Below, piece by piece: positions 17,615-26,034 of a DNA stretch of 64,000 nt (position 1 is its first letter; the number at the start of each line of letters is the position of its first letter). A program made the position numbers and the translations under genes. The stretch comes from Stenotrophomonas bentonitica (GTDB lineage Bacteria > Pseudomonadota > Gammaproteobacteria > Xanthomonadales > Xanthomonadaceae): assembly GCF_013185915.1 (NCBI RefSeq), contig NZ_JAAZUH010000001.1, forward strand, positions 1,984,001 through 2,048,000. The letters run 5' to 3'. The notes below the pieces were generated by a model. That model was not told the DNA's origin. It was given only the letters and a program-made list of their open reading frames with translations, and did not search any database.

Positions 17615-18766
17615 TCACTGCACGGCTACCGCCTCCGGGAAGGTCCAGCGTCCATCCAGAATCTCGGCACGTGGCTGGTACAGCCGCACCAGGTAGTTCC
17701 AGCCCGCCATCGTCGGCAGGCAGTTGGGCACCTGCCCATCGCAGCCGCCAAACTGGATGTCAAACGAACCGTCCGCGTTCTTCTTGGCGGTAAGGTTGTT
17801 CAACGTGTAGGCGTTCTGCTCGTTCTTCTCGTAGTAGCCCTTGGCGTTGTACAGGCTGACCGACCAGAACCCGTCCACCGGCACCTCCCCCACATGCAGG
17901 CGGTACACGGTCTTGCCATCGTTATGGCTTGGGGTGACATTGAGATAGATCGCTTCGTTGTCCGGGTTGCCGCCCCAGGCGGCCGCTGCGCCAATGACGC
18001 GGCGGACCGGGTCGGTGTTCTCGCGGGTCCCGAACATGCGGCGACCGTCAGGTAGCGTGGCCGCCAATGCAACCAGGGCGTCGCGGACCTTGTCCTGGCT
18101 GACGGTGTCCCATTTGGGAACCTCGAAGGTACCCACTGCCGCCTGCTGCACCTTGATCGCATCCTGAAGGGCATGCACCTTGGCCACGTCGTCCGGGCTG
18201 TTGGGATCCACCAGCGTGCGTATGCCGACCACTACATAGCGCGTGCCATCCTTGCCACGGCTCAGCGTGTATGCGCCTGGCTTGTGGTTGACCTGGGTGG
18301 TGTACTGGTCTTCATCGATGACCTGCATCGACATGAAGCGCCCTGCGGCGTCCGGCAGGGTGACGGTGACCGGCCCGGCATCCAGGTCGAACACCGCGCT
18401 GGAATAGAGCGTGTCGCGGTTCAGCCGCACCACGGTCTGGTTGTCGATGGACGCCGGCTCACGGTGATGGAACAGCTTGCCCAACCCGCCTTCCTTCACC
18501 AGGTTGCCGAAGTAGCGATCTGTTTCGGCACGGACGAAGTTGTCGGCGGTGACCGGTACGCTGTCCGGTGCAGGCGTCGCCGCAGCTGGTGCCGGCGCGG
18601 CAGGCTCGGTGGCGGTGGCGGCGGGGGCGGTAGCAGGAGCCGGTGTATCGGCAGCAACCGGAGCTGTTGCCCCCGGTTCACGCTTGCAGCCTGACACCGT
18701 TACCGCCAGCGCCACTGCGGCCGACAGTAAAGCAACGTACCTGCGGGGCAGATGCTTCATCTTCAT
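17615..18766 (-). CDS. DUF1254/DUF1214 family lipoprotein
   Basis: A 383-residue protein with a lipoprotein signal ending VSGC (lipid-attached C27), an Ala/Pro-rich linker (about residues 30-70) and then a DUF1254-type domain, recognisable by NRDTLYSSAVFDLDAGPVTV, followed by a DUF1214-type end (VDGFWSVSLYNAKGYYEKN, then DGQVPNCLPT). Members of this family are common in envelope fractions; their function is unknown. An alternative start 6 bases downstream (MKHL) is equally possible. It is transcribed away from the DJ-1-like gene. Confidence 0.88.
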   Translation of the reverse strand: MKMKHLPRRYVALLSAAVALAVTVSGCKREPGATAPVAADTPAPATAPAATATEPAAPAPAAATPAPDSVPVTADNFVRAETDRYFGNLVKEGGLGKLFHHREPASIDNQTVVRLNRDTLYSSAVFDLDAGPVTVTLPDAAGRFMSMQVIDEDQYTTQVNHKPGAYTLSRGKDGTRYVVVGIRTLVDPNSPDDVAKVHALQDAIKVQQAAVGTFEVPKWDTVSQDKVRDALVALAATLPDGRRMFGTRENTDPVRRVIGAAAAWGGNPDNEAIYLNVTPSHNDGKTVYRLHVGEVPVDGFWSVSLYNAKGYYEKNEQNAYTLNNLTAKKNADGSFDIQFGGCDGQVPNCLPTMAGWNYLVRLYQPRAEILDGRWTFPEAVAVQ

Positions 18767-18879
18767 GGCGGCAGTTCCGGTCGGGGATGGGCGCAGCCTA
18801 ACAACGGCAGGGGGCGACCAACACCGTACTTTTACTGTGTGTGGGCGACACTGGGTGACATCCCCCGAAAGGCCACACC

Positions 18880-19569
18880 ATGAACGTACTGATTGTGCTC
18901 ACCTCCCACGACCAGCTTGGCGACACCGGCAGGAAGACCGGCTTCTGGCTGGAGGAACTCGCCGCTCCCTATTACGCCTTCCTGGAAGCCGGCGCCACCA
19001 TTACCCTCGCCTCGCCGAAGGGCGGCCAGCCGCCGCTGGATCCGAAGAGCAACGAACCGGATTCGCAGACCGATCTCACCCGCCGCTTCGAGGCCGATGC
19101 CGAAGCCACTGCCAAACTCGGTAACACCGTGCGGCTGGACAGCGTTTCGCAGGCCGACTTCGACACCGTGTTCTACCCCGGCGGCCACGGTCCACTCTGG
19201 GATCTGGCAGAGGACAGGAATTCCATCGCCCTGATCGAGTCCTTCATCGGTGCCGGCAAGCCGGTGGGTCTGGTCTGCCATGCCCCGGGCGTGCTCCGCC
19301 ACGTCAAGGCCGCCGATGGCACGCCGCTGGTCAAGGGCAGGAAGGTCACCGGTTTCACCAATTCTGAAGAAGAAGGCGTCGGTCTCACCAAGGTCGTGCC
19401 GTTCCTGGTGGAGGACACCCTCAAGGAACTGGGTGGAAACTACTCGAAGGGCGCCGACTGGGGCTCTTACGTGGTGAGCGATGGCCTGCTGGTTACGGGA
19501 CAGAACCCGGCCTCTTCGGCTGAAGCCGCATCGGTGCTGCTGAAGGCGGTCTCCAGCCAGAGCCACTGA
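18880..19569 (+). CDS. DJ-1/PfpI superfamily protein (Hsp31/glyoxalase III-like)
   Basis: A 229-residue class I glutamine amidotransferase-like protein. The nucleophile elbow is VGLVCHAPG (C133, H134) and an acidic partner is E25 or E26 in GFWLEEL; the NPAS motif near the end is also conserved. This set fits Hsp31-type DJ-1 proteins, which detoxify methylglyoxal and other carbonyls without glutathione and may act as chaperones. The nearby redox and SDR genes suggest an electrophile-defence role. A strong hairpin follows the gene. Confidence 0.87.
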   Translation: MNVLIVLTSHDQLGDTGRKTGFWLEELAAPYYAFLEAGATITLASPKGGQPPLDPKSNEPDSQTDLTRRFEADAEATAKLGNTVRLDSVSQADFDTVFYPGGHGPLWDLAEDRNSIALIESFIGAGKPVGLVCHAPGVLRHVKAADGTPLVKGRKVTGFTNSEEEGVGLTKVVPFLVEDTLKELGGNYSKGADWGSYVVSDGLLVTGQNPASSAEAASVLLKAVSSQSH

Positions 19570-19594
19570 TTGCAGGCATTTTCACGCGATGAAG

Positions 19595-19620
19595 GCGGGG
19601 GCAAGAATACTTGCCCCCGC
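19595..19620 (+). terminator. Terminator-like hairpin after the DJ-1 gene
   Basis: GCGGGGGCAAG and CTTGCCCCCGC form a perfect 11-bp stem with an AATA loop, 26 bases past the stop codon. No T-run follows, but the stem is very strong. Confidence 0.6.
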
Positions 19621-19641
19621 GTTGACACGCGTTGGAGCAGT

Positions 19642-20067
19642 ATGACGATGCCTTCCTTGTGCGTTGAGAAAATGAGTAGCGTGGCTGTAGCACCTGTCAG
19701 CACCACCGTCCTGGTGGTGGAAGATGAGATCGAGCTGTCGCGGCTGTTTGTCGAAGTGCTGACTGCGGCCGGCTACGCACCGGTTCCCGCCTATTCGGTG
19801 ACCGATGCGCTTGCCGCCTTGGCGTACCAGCACTTCGACGCCGCCATTCTGGACGTGGAACTGCGTGATGGCGCCATCTTCCCGGTGGCGGACCAGTTGG
19901 CCGCGCAGGGGACGCCTTATCTGTTCGCGTCGGCCATCTATTCACAGGCCATTCCGAAGGAACACCAGGACGTGCCGTTCGTCGGCAAGCCGTTCAACAT
20001 CGACGACCTGCTGTTGCGCGTCGAGCAGATCATCAGCGGTGTGGATCTCGCTTCGCCTGCGGGCTGA
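19642..20067 (+). CDS. Single-domain response regulator (receiver only)
   Basis: A 141-residue receiver. VLVVEDE gives the acidic pocket, LDVELRDG the phosphorylated Asp and VGKPF the conserved Lys. It has no output domain. The ATG at 19642 has a GGAG four bases upstream; a second ATG at 19672 is also possible. CheY-like lone receivers act in phosphorelays or by protein contact; no kinase gene is adjacent. Its end overlaps convergent arsC by 35 bases. Confidence 0.88.
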   Translation: MTMPSLCVEKMSSVAVAPVSTTVLVVEDEIELSRLFVEVLTAAGYAPVPAYSVTDALAALAYQHFDAAILDVELRDGAIFPVADQLAAQGTPYLFASAIYSQAIPKEHQDVPFVGKPFNIDDLLLRVEQIISGVDLASPAG

Positions 20068-20455
20068 CCACCTCACCGTCCTCCTTGGCGAACGGAGCGC
20101 TGATCTCCGGAAGAATTTCCAATACCCGTTCTGACGGCCGCGCCACGCGCGTACCAAGCCCGGTCTCCACGATCGGACGCTGGATCAGGATCGGGTGGGC
20201 CACCATCGCGTCCAGAAGCGCATCCTCACCCAGCGCTGGATCGGCCAGACTCAGCTCGGCGTAAATGGCCTCCTTGACGCGAATGGCGTCCCGGACATCC
20301 AGTCCCGCTGCTGCAATCAGCTCGGCCAACCGCGTGCGCGTAGGCGGATTGCGCAGGTACTCCACGATCTCCGGTTCGATCCCCGCATGCCGGATCAGTG
20401 CCAGCGTGTTGCGAGAGGTGCCGCATTTTGGGTTGTGATAGATGACAGCGTGCAT
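20033..20455 (-). CDS. arsC: Glutaredoxin-type arsenate reductase ArsC
   Basis: A 140-residue ArsC-fold protein with the catalytic site HNPKCGTSRNTL (C11) and the downstream RPIVETGLG-type segment that supplies the arsenate-binding Arg. It reduces arsenate to arsenite using glutathione and glutaredoxin. No arsR, arsB or acr3 gene is beside it, so it may be a stand-alone housekeeping copy of the YfgD/ArsC type. It overlaps the lone receiver gene tail-to-tail. Confidence 0.92.
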   Translation of the reverse strand: MHAVIYHNPKCGTSRNTLALIRHAGIEPEIVEYLRNPPTRTRLAELIAAAGLDVRDAIRVKEAIYAELSLADPALGEDALLDAMVAHPILIQRPIVETGLGTRVARPSERVLEILPEISAPFAKEDGEVVSPQAKRDPHR

Positions 20456-20496
20456 GGTTTTTCCGATAGCGCTGAGGGGATGTGAAGCTGCTGATT

Positions 20497-21087
20497 CTAT
20501 CGGCGGAGAACCGCAGCGATGATGAGCCGCACCAGCTCCTGCTCCGCTTCGCCTTGGACCACCCGCCCCGCTGCAACCGCTTCAGACAGGGACTCTGCTG
20601 CACCGAGGATCGCCCAGTAGCTGGCCTCCGGCACATCGTGAGCGGGCGCGAATCCACTGAGCCACTCCGCGCACTTCCCGATGAAATCCAGCTGGTAGCC
20701 GCGCTTCACCGCCACCAGTTCGGGGGAGCCGGCCAGTGCCGCGAGGATTGCCTGGATTTCGGTGCCCTGCGACAGCACACAATCGATGTAGCCGCTGGCA
20801 ATCGCCCTTGCCCTGTCCTTCAACTGCGACTTCGCCTGTTCAATCCGCGCTTCGAACACGGCTGTCTGCCGCTGATCGTAGTCCTTGTAAAGCGCAGCCA
20901 GCAGGCCGTTGCGGGTGAGGAAATGGTCGTACGCCACCGGCTTGGTCACCCCGGCTGCTTCGGCGAGACGACCCAACGACAGCGCGTCGGTGCCCTCTTC
21001 ACCCACCAACTGCCACGCCACGTCCAATAGCTGGCGGGCACGCTGCTCGCGCGGCAGTCGGCGGCGGCGGAGGGGTTCAGAGGGCAT
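20497..21087 (-). CDS. TetR/AcrR-family repressor
   Basis: A 196-residue TetR regulator. The HTH is at about residues 27-52 (LGRLAEAAGVTKPVAYDHF) and a helical ligand domain follows. The start at 21087 is chosen because it gives the usual short basic N-terminus and lies 10 bases after the quinone-reductase gene, with which it forms an operon. A palindrome 21 bases upstream of that operon is the likely autoregulatory operator. The inducer may be a quinone or other electrophile, as inferred from its partner. Confidence 0.9.
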   Translation of the reverse strand: MPSEPLRRRRLPREQRARQLLDVAWQLVGEEGTDALSLGRLAEAAGVTKPVAYDHFLTRNGLLAALYKDYDQRQTAVFEARIEQAKSQLKDRARAIASGYIDCVLSQGTEIQAILAALAGSPELVAVKRGYQLDFIGKCAEWLSGFAPAHDVPEASYWAILGAAESLSEAVAAGRVVQGEAEQELVRLIIAAVLRR

Positions 21088-21097
21088 GGACGAGGTT

Positions 21098-21697
21098 TCA
21101 AGCGGCAGCGGAAGCCCCAATGGTACGTCCGATGCCAGCGGCGGTATGCAGATGCGCGTCTGCCGCACCGCTGTCCGAGTCCAGCAACAGCGTGGAGGAC
21201 TCCACACGCGCGCCGCAGTAATCAAAAATGCCCACGTCGATCTGGGTCTTCATCGCCGCACCGTAGCCGCGCCGCTCGATCATGCCGGCATCGGCCCCGC
21301 CCAGGCCGACCAGATGCACCTGCAGCCGACCCAGCTTCTTGAGCACTTTGCCGTCGGCACCATCGGCGTACGCCCACCCCTGCGTGAACACACGGTCGAT
21401 CCAACCCTTCAACAGCGCCGGGAATGACCACCAGTACAACGGATACACCAGTACCAGCGTGTCCGCGCGGTCGATACGGGCATGCTCGGCGGCCACGTCG
21501 GCCGGCACGGATGCAGTCTGCCGGAACAGGGCGTTGTCACCCGCGTTGAAGCGCGGGTCGAAGCCCTCGGCCGCCAGGTCCGCCAGCTCAACGGTGTTTC
21601 CATTGCTGGCGGCAAGGATGGAATCGCGGATCTGGTGCGCTACGGCATGGGTCAGCGAACCGGATTCAGGGTGGGCAACTACGATCAGGCTGTGCAT
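21098..21697 (-). CDS. NAD(P)H:quinone oxidoreductase-like flavoprotein
   Basis: A 199-residue flavodoxin-fold protein of the NQO1/KefF/YwrO type. VVAHPESGSLTHAVA binds the FMN/FAD phosphate, and YPLYWWSFPALLKGWIDRVF is the family hallmark. It should reduce quinones or other electrophiles by two electrons. It is the first gene of a two-gene operon with a TetR repressor and has a palindrome 21-39 bases before the start codon. It is probably induced by the compounds it detoxifies. Confidence 0.9.
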   Translation of the reverse strand: MHSLIVVAHPESGSLTHAVAHQIRDSILAASNGNTVELADLAAEGFDPRFNAGDNALFRQTASVPADVAAEHARIDRADTLVLVYPLYWWSFPALLKGWIDRVFTQGWAYADGADGKVLKKLGRLQVHLVGLGGADAGMIERRGYGAAMKTQIDVGIFDYCGARVESSTLLLDSDSGAADAHLHTAAGIGRTIGASAAA

Positions 21698-21717
21698 GGG
21701 GATGTCCCTCGAAAGAC

Positions 21718-21736
21718 GTTACCTACCAAAGGTAAC
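21718..21736. promoter_or_regulatory. Palindromic operator of the quinone reductase-tetR operon
   Basis: GTTACCT (21718-21724), ACCAA spacer, AGGTAAC (21730-21736): a perfect 7-bp inverted repeat at promoter distance from the start codon at 21697. It is a good candidate site for the TetR protein of the same operon. Confidence 0.6.
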
Positions 21737-21793
21737 ATCGAGTTTGTGCGACACCAGTGCCATGGACGGAACGCTGGGGCGACACGAGGGCTG

Positions 21794-22630
21794 TCACCCT
21801 GTCTCGGGATAGTCCGTCGAGACGCTGAGTTCCCGCCACCGCTCAAGTTCCTGCAACCTGGCGCGATCAGCATTGGCAATGATCTCCAGCGCATCACTTC
21901 CCAGCGCCAGGCGCAGCGGCGGCCGCTCCAGTGCTGCAAGCTTCAGCAGCGCGGCGGCGGCCCGCGCCGGGTCGCCGGGCTGGCGTCCGTCATAGGCACG
22001 CTGCGCCCGTGCGGTGGCGCCTACCACCGCGTCGTACTCGCGGCGGCCCTCATGCAACGTGGTGGACGTACCAGCGAAGTCGGTACGGAAGCCGCCGGGC
22101 TCGACCACGGTGACCTGCACGCCGATCAAGGCCATCTCCCTGGCCAACGACTCGGAGAAGCCTTCGATGCCCCATTTGGCGGCCGAGTACGCCGCACGTC
22201 CGGGTGCGCCGATCCGCCCACCGACTGAGGAGAACTGGATGATGTGGCCACTGCCCTGTTCGCGCATCAACGGAATGGCCGCCTTGGTCATGATGATGGT
22301 GCCGAACAGGTTGGTTTCGATCTGCTGGCGGAACTCGGCGAGGCTGGCATCTTCCACGGAGTTCACATCGCCGTAGCCGGCATTGTTCACCAGCACGTCC
22401 AGTCCGCCGAACGCCTCCCGTGCAAGCGCCACCGCTTGAGCCGCCTGGCTGGGGTTGGTCACGTCCAGCGCGAAGGTTCGCACCGCGTCGCCATGTCGAT
22501 GCAGCAGGTCGCCGAGACGGGCGGCATCGCGGGCGGTGGCAACCACCTGGTATCCCGCCTCGAGCACCGCTTCAGCCAGTGCACGTCCTATTCCTCGTGA
22601 TGCGCCGGTGATGAGCCATCGTTGTGCCAT
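21794..22630 (-). CDS. Short-chain dehydrogenase/reductase
   Basis: A 278-residue classical SDR. The cofactor loop is ITGASRGIGRALAEAVLEAG, the structural motif is NNAGYG and the catalytic pair is Y-S-A-A-K in AAYSAAKWGIEG. The closely similar protein encoded just upstream (22656-23543) suggests duplication. It is the last gene of the six-gene minus-strand operon (gap of 25 bases). The substrate is unknown; related proteins are broad-range carbonyl reductases. Confidence 0.9.
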   Translation of the reverse strand: MAQRWLITGASRGIGRALAEAVLEAGYQVVATARDAARLGDLLHRHGDAVRTFALDVTNPSQAAQAVALAREAFGGLDVLVNNAGYGDVNSVEDASLAEFRQQIETNLFGTIIMTKAAIPLMREQGSGHIIQFSSVGGRIGAPGRAAYSAAKWGIEGFSESLAREMALIGVQVTVVEPGGFRTDFAGTSTTLHEGRREYDAVVGATARAQRAYDGRQPGDPARAAAALLKLAALERPPLRLALGSDALEIIANADRARLQELERWRELSVSTDYPETG

Positions 22631-22655
22631 CGGTATTCTCCTTGCGGAATGTGAG

Positions 22656-23543
22656 TCAGAGCACGGCCGAACCTGCGCCGGGATAATCGGTCTGCGGCGC
22701 CGTCAGTGCCGCCGCATCGAGGTCCTGCTGCAATGCCGCCAGCTTCGCGCGGATACGGCGCAGGGCGTCACTACCGAGTACCAGCCAACGGCGACCGGTG
22801 GATGAGACGGTTTCGTTGTAGATCGCCGCAGCTACACGTGCCGGGTCGCCGGGGAACATGTCAGGAGTCACGGTCGCCACCTGCCCCCTGAACCGCCCAG
22901 AGGTTGCCGCATAGTCGGCTATCGCGCTTCCGGAAGCATGCGTGCGTGCTTCAATGCCGGTTCGCACCGAACCGGGCTGCACGGTGAACGCGCGTATACC
23001 CAGCGACTCAAGCTCCACGCGGAGGGCTTCTGTCACACCTTCCATTGCGAACTTGGTGGCCGAATAGAAGCCATTGCCGGGCAGGCTGGCAATTCCGTTC
23101 ATGGAGGAGACGTTGACGAGCGTTCCAGCCCTTCGCGAGCGCATGCCTGGAAGCACCAACCGGATCATGTCGACAGCGCTGAACAGATTGACCTCGAATT
23201 GCGCCCGGCAGTCGGCATCGCGTTGTTCTTCGATGGCGCCGATGAAGTCGACGGCCGCGTTGTTCACCAGCACATCAATGGCACCGAACTGCTGGATCGC
23301 ATGTTGCACCGCCGCGCTGCGCTGGGCACTGCTGGTGACGTCCAGCACCACTACCCGCGCTGTCAGCGGGAAACGCGCAGCCAGCATATCCATCGCAGCC
23401 GTGCTGCGTGCTGCCAGTACGACGCGGTGCCCATGCACGAGCGCATGTTCGGCGAGGGCGTGGCCGATGCCACTGGATGCGCCCGTGATCAACCAGGTCA
23501 ATGGCGGGCTACTGACGGACGAGGACCTCGACTGTCCGGTCAT
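22656..23543 (-). CDS. Short-chain dehydrogenase/reductase
   Basis: A 295-residue classical SDR with ITGASSGIGHALAEHALVHG as the cofactor loop, NNAAVD and the catalytic Y-S-A-T-K in FYSATKFAMEG. The C-terminus ends TDYPGAGSAVL, like the TDYPETG end of its neighbour, which supports common origin. Its start overlaps the stop of the upstream alpha/beta hydrolase gene by 4 bases (ATGA), so the operon is tight here. It has no signal peptide, unlike the hydrolases. Confidence 0.9.
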   Translation of the reverse strand: MTGQSRSSSVSSPPLTWLITGASSGIGHALAEHALVHGHRVVLAARSTAAMDMLAARFPLTARVVVLDVTSSAQRSAAVQHAIQQFGAIDVLVNNAAVDFIGAIEEQRDADCRAQFEVNLFSAVDMIRLVLPGMRSRRAGTLVNVSSMNGIASLPGNGFYSATKFAMEGVTEALRVELESLGIRAFTVQPGSVRTGIEARTHASGSAIADYAATSGRFRGQVATVTPDMFPGDPARVAAAIYNETVSSTGRRWLVLGSDALRRIRAKLAALQQDLDAAALTAPQTDYPGAGSAVL

Positions 23544-24361
23544 CTTGCACCTCCATCGGACTTGGCCGCCTTCTCGATCAACGCCACCACGGTATCCGGA
23601 TGAGACACCATGACCACGTGCGAGCCGCCCTTGACCACCACGGTCTCGCGCGACTGCGCGCGTTCAGCCATGAAGGCCTGCGCGGCGGCCGGAATGTTGA
23701 GGTCGGCATCGCCGTATACGAACCAGCTGGGCAACGTCTTCCACGCCGACGCCGGGCTGGCCTCGTTCAGTGCGGCCTCGGTGATCGGGCGCTGGCCTGC
23801 CGCCATCAGGCGTGCCTGCGCTGCGGGGACGTCCGCTGCGAACTGGGCATGGAACTTCTCCTGATCGATGTAAAGATCCTTGCCGCCGTCGGCCAGCACC
23901 ACCGGCGGTGCCAGCGCGGCACCAAGGCTGCTGCCCGGGAACTTGCCGGACAGCTGCGCCGCGGTTTCGCCTGCCGTTGGCGCGAACGCGGCGACGAACA
24001 CCAGCGCCTTGACGTTGGACGCGCCATCGGCGGCGGCGCTGATGACCAAACCGCCATAGGAGTGCCCCACCAGCACCACCGGCCCGGGGATGCTGCGAAG
24101 CAGGCTGCCGACCTCTGCCGCGTCGGCGCGAACGCTTCGCAGTTCGTTGGGCGCCGCTATCACGCGGTAGCCATCGGCGTGCAAGCGGTCGATGACGCCG
24201 TTCCAGCTGGAACTGTCGGCGAAGGCGCCATGTACCAGCACCACCGTTGGCTTGGTCGGCGAAGCTGGGGCCGCGAAGCCGGCCAGCGGCGTGGCCAGTG
24301 ACAACGCCAGCAGCATCAGGGTGCCGGCAAGGGAGGTTGAGCGGCGATTGCGCAGGATCAT
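23540..24361 (-). CDS. Exported alpha/beta hydrolase
   Basis: A 273-residue hydrolase. The ATG at 24361 opens a signal peptide (about residues 1-29, ending AGFAA). The oxyanion region is VLVHGAFADSSSW, the nucleophile elbow VGHSYGGL and the catalytic His is near GGSHVVMVSHPD. This matches the salicylate esterase/EstC-like group of alpha/beta hydrolases, often exported. It lies between a cytochrome P460 gene (37 bases) and an SDR gene (overlap) in the six-gene operon. Confidence 0.88.
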   Translation of the reverse strand: MILRNRRSTSLAGTLMLLALSLATPLAGFAAPASPTKPTVVLVHGAFADSSSWNGVIDRLHADGYRVIAAPNELRSVRADAAEVGSLLRSIPGPVVLVGHSYGGLVISAAADGASNVKALVFVAAFAPTAGETAAQLSGKFPGSSLGAALAPPVVLADGGKDLYIDQEKFHAQFAADVPAAQARLMAAGQRPITEAALNEASPASAWKTLPSWFVYGDADLNIPAAAQAFMAERAQSRETVVVKGGSHVVMVSHPDTVVALIEKAAKSDGGAR

Positions 24362-24398
24362 GGGGGCATTCCTCAGTGGGAGTGGATGGCGGGGCCGG

Positions 24399-24908
24399 TC
24401 AGGGCGCCCACCGGGTGAACACAAGGTCGTGGTCCTTGACCCGCGATTGATGGCAGGCCAGGCAGGTGTCGTGCTGGGCGCGGTCGGCGGGCTGCCCGTC
24501 GATGAAACGGCCAAAGCCCCAGCCGCCGGACGAGCCGTACTTCCTGGAGTCCTTGACCATCACCTGCACGGTGGTGGCTGCGCCGGGAACCGAGGCCGGG
24601 GCGAACTCGCCCGACGGCACGTCCTTCCAGGCCAGCTTCACCAGTACCGTCCCGTCGGGGAAGGGCAACCTGCCCTCCCGATAGGCGCGCACGGCCACAT
24701 CGTTGCCCAGTACCGCACGCAACTCGTTCAACGGTGCAGCTTCCTGCGCCACGCCCACCAGCTGCCAGCGCCGGTAGTTGTCCGGCAGAGTCACGCCATA
24801 GATCGGCGATGCCGGTTTGGCGGCGGGCGCGCCGCGTGCGATGAAGATGGTGCCGAACACGACCAGTGTGCAGACCAGCACGAACAGAAGGATCCGGAGG
24901 ATTTTCAT
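24399..24908 (-). CDS. Cytochrome P460 family protein
   Basis: A 169-residue protein with an N-terminal membrane/signal segment (residues 4-25) and a cytochrome P460 fold. The heme c attachment site is TCLACH (C149, C152, H153) near the C-terminus. The FPDGTVLVKLAWK region holds Lys residues that could form the P460 Lys-heme cross-link. Cytochromes P460 oxidise hydroxylamine; related beta-type proteins act as peroxidase-like or NO-handling cytochromes. Its place inside an operon of secreted hydrolases is unusual. Periplasmic location is expected. Confidence 0.88.
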   Translation of the reverse strand: MKILRILLFVLVCTLVVFGTIFIARGAPAAKPASPIYGVTLPDNYRRWQLVGVAQEAAPLNELRAVLGNDVAVRAYREGRLPFPDGTVLVKLAWKDVPSGEFAPASVPGAATTVQVMVKDSRKYGSSGGWGFGRFIDGQPADRAQHDTCLACHQSRVKDHDLVFTRWAP

Positions 24909-24923
24909 CGGTGTCTCCGCGGC

Positions 24924-26000
24924 TTACAGGTGGTCGACGTCGATCACCGCCTGCGCGAACGCCTGCGGACTTTCCTGCGGCAGGTTGTGGCCGATGCCGC
25001 CGCTGATCAGCCGGTACTCGTACTTGCCGGTGAACCGCTTCGCGTAGCTCTCAGCGGTGGGGTGCGGCGCACCGTTGGCATCGCCTTCCATGGTGATGGT
25101 CGGCACGCCGATGCTGGGAAGGCCGGCCAGGCGCTGTTCCAACGGCGCGTACCTCGCCTCACCTTCGGCCAAGCCCAGGCGCCAGCGGTAGTTGTGGATG
25201 GCGATGGCCACCTGGTCGGGGTTGTCCAACGCTGCGGCGCTGCGCGCAAATGTGGCGTCATCAAACTTCCACTGCGGCGAGGCCAACTGCCAGATCAGGC
25301 GGGCGAAGTCGTGCCGATTCTTGTCGTAGCCATCGCGGCCACGGCCGGTGGCGAAGTAGAACTGGTACCACCACTGCAGCTCAGCCTTCGGCGGCAATGG
25401 CGCACTGCCTGCCGCCTGGCTGCTGATCAGGTAGCCACTCACCGACACCAGCGAGCGCACGCGCTCGGGCCACAGCGCGGCCACGATGTTGGCCGAACGC
25501 GCGCCCCAGTCGAAGCCTGCAAGCCCGGCGCGCTTGATGCCCAGCGCATCCATGAAATCGATCACGTCCTGGGCCAGCGCGGCGGGCTCCGCATTGCGTG
25601 GGGTGTCACTTGAGAGGAAACGGGTGTCGCCATAACCGCGCGCGAACGGAACCAGCACCCGGTAGCCCTTTGCTGCAAGCAGCGGCGCCGCTTCGTCATA
25701 GCTGTGGATGTCGTAGGGCCAGCCGTGCAGCAGGATCACCACCGGCCCTTTGGCCGGGCCGAGTTCGGCATACGCCACGTCCAGCACGCCAGCCCGCACG
25801 TGCTTGAGCGCGCCCAACGCGCCCTGCGCATCCGCGGCTGCGGGTGCGGCTGCGGCTGCGGCTGCGGCCGGCAAGGTGGCCGAAGGCGCTGCAGCGGCGC
25901 TACCGACCAGGCCCAGCTGGAACAGGCAGGCCAACAAGGAAGCGCCCAGCACGTTGAAGCGGTGGGGCACGGCAGTTGCGCGAGTCATCAAGGTATTCAT
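24924..26000 (-). CDS. Exported alpha/beta hydrolase, epoxide-hydrolase/dehalogenase type
   Basis: A 358-residue protein with a signal peptide (about residues 1-36), an Ala-rich stretch partly encoded by a hexanucleotide repeat, and an alpha/beta hydrolase domain. The sequence reads LLHGWPYDIHSYDEAAPLL, then AGFDWGARSANI, where Asp takes the nucleophile place, as in epoxide hydrolases and haloacid or haloalkane dehalogenases. The end GGIGHNLPQESPQAF carries the catalytic His. Two adjacent ATGs exist; the one at 26000 has the better spacing (6 bases) to GGAG. Confidence 0.86.
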   Translation of the reverse strand: MNTLMTRATAVPHRFNVLGASLLACLFQLGLVGSAAAAPSATLPAAAAAAAAPAAADAQGALGALKHVRAGVLDVAYAELGPAKGPVVILLHGWPYDIHSYDEAAPLLAAKGYRVLVPFARGYGDTRFLSSDTPRNAEPAALAQDVIDFMDALGIKRAGLAGFDWGARSANIVAALWPERVRSLVSVSGYLISSQAAGSAPLPPKAELQWWYQFYFATGRGRDGYDKNRHDFARLIWQLASPQWKFDDATFARSAAALDNPDQVAIAIHNYRWRLGLAEGEARYAPLEQRLAGLPSIGVPTITMEGDANGAPHPTAESYAKRFTGKYEYRLISGGIGHNLPQESPQAFAQAVIDVDHL

Positions 26001-26034
26001 CATCGTCTCCAGAAGGAAAGCCCGTGGTGCGGAA

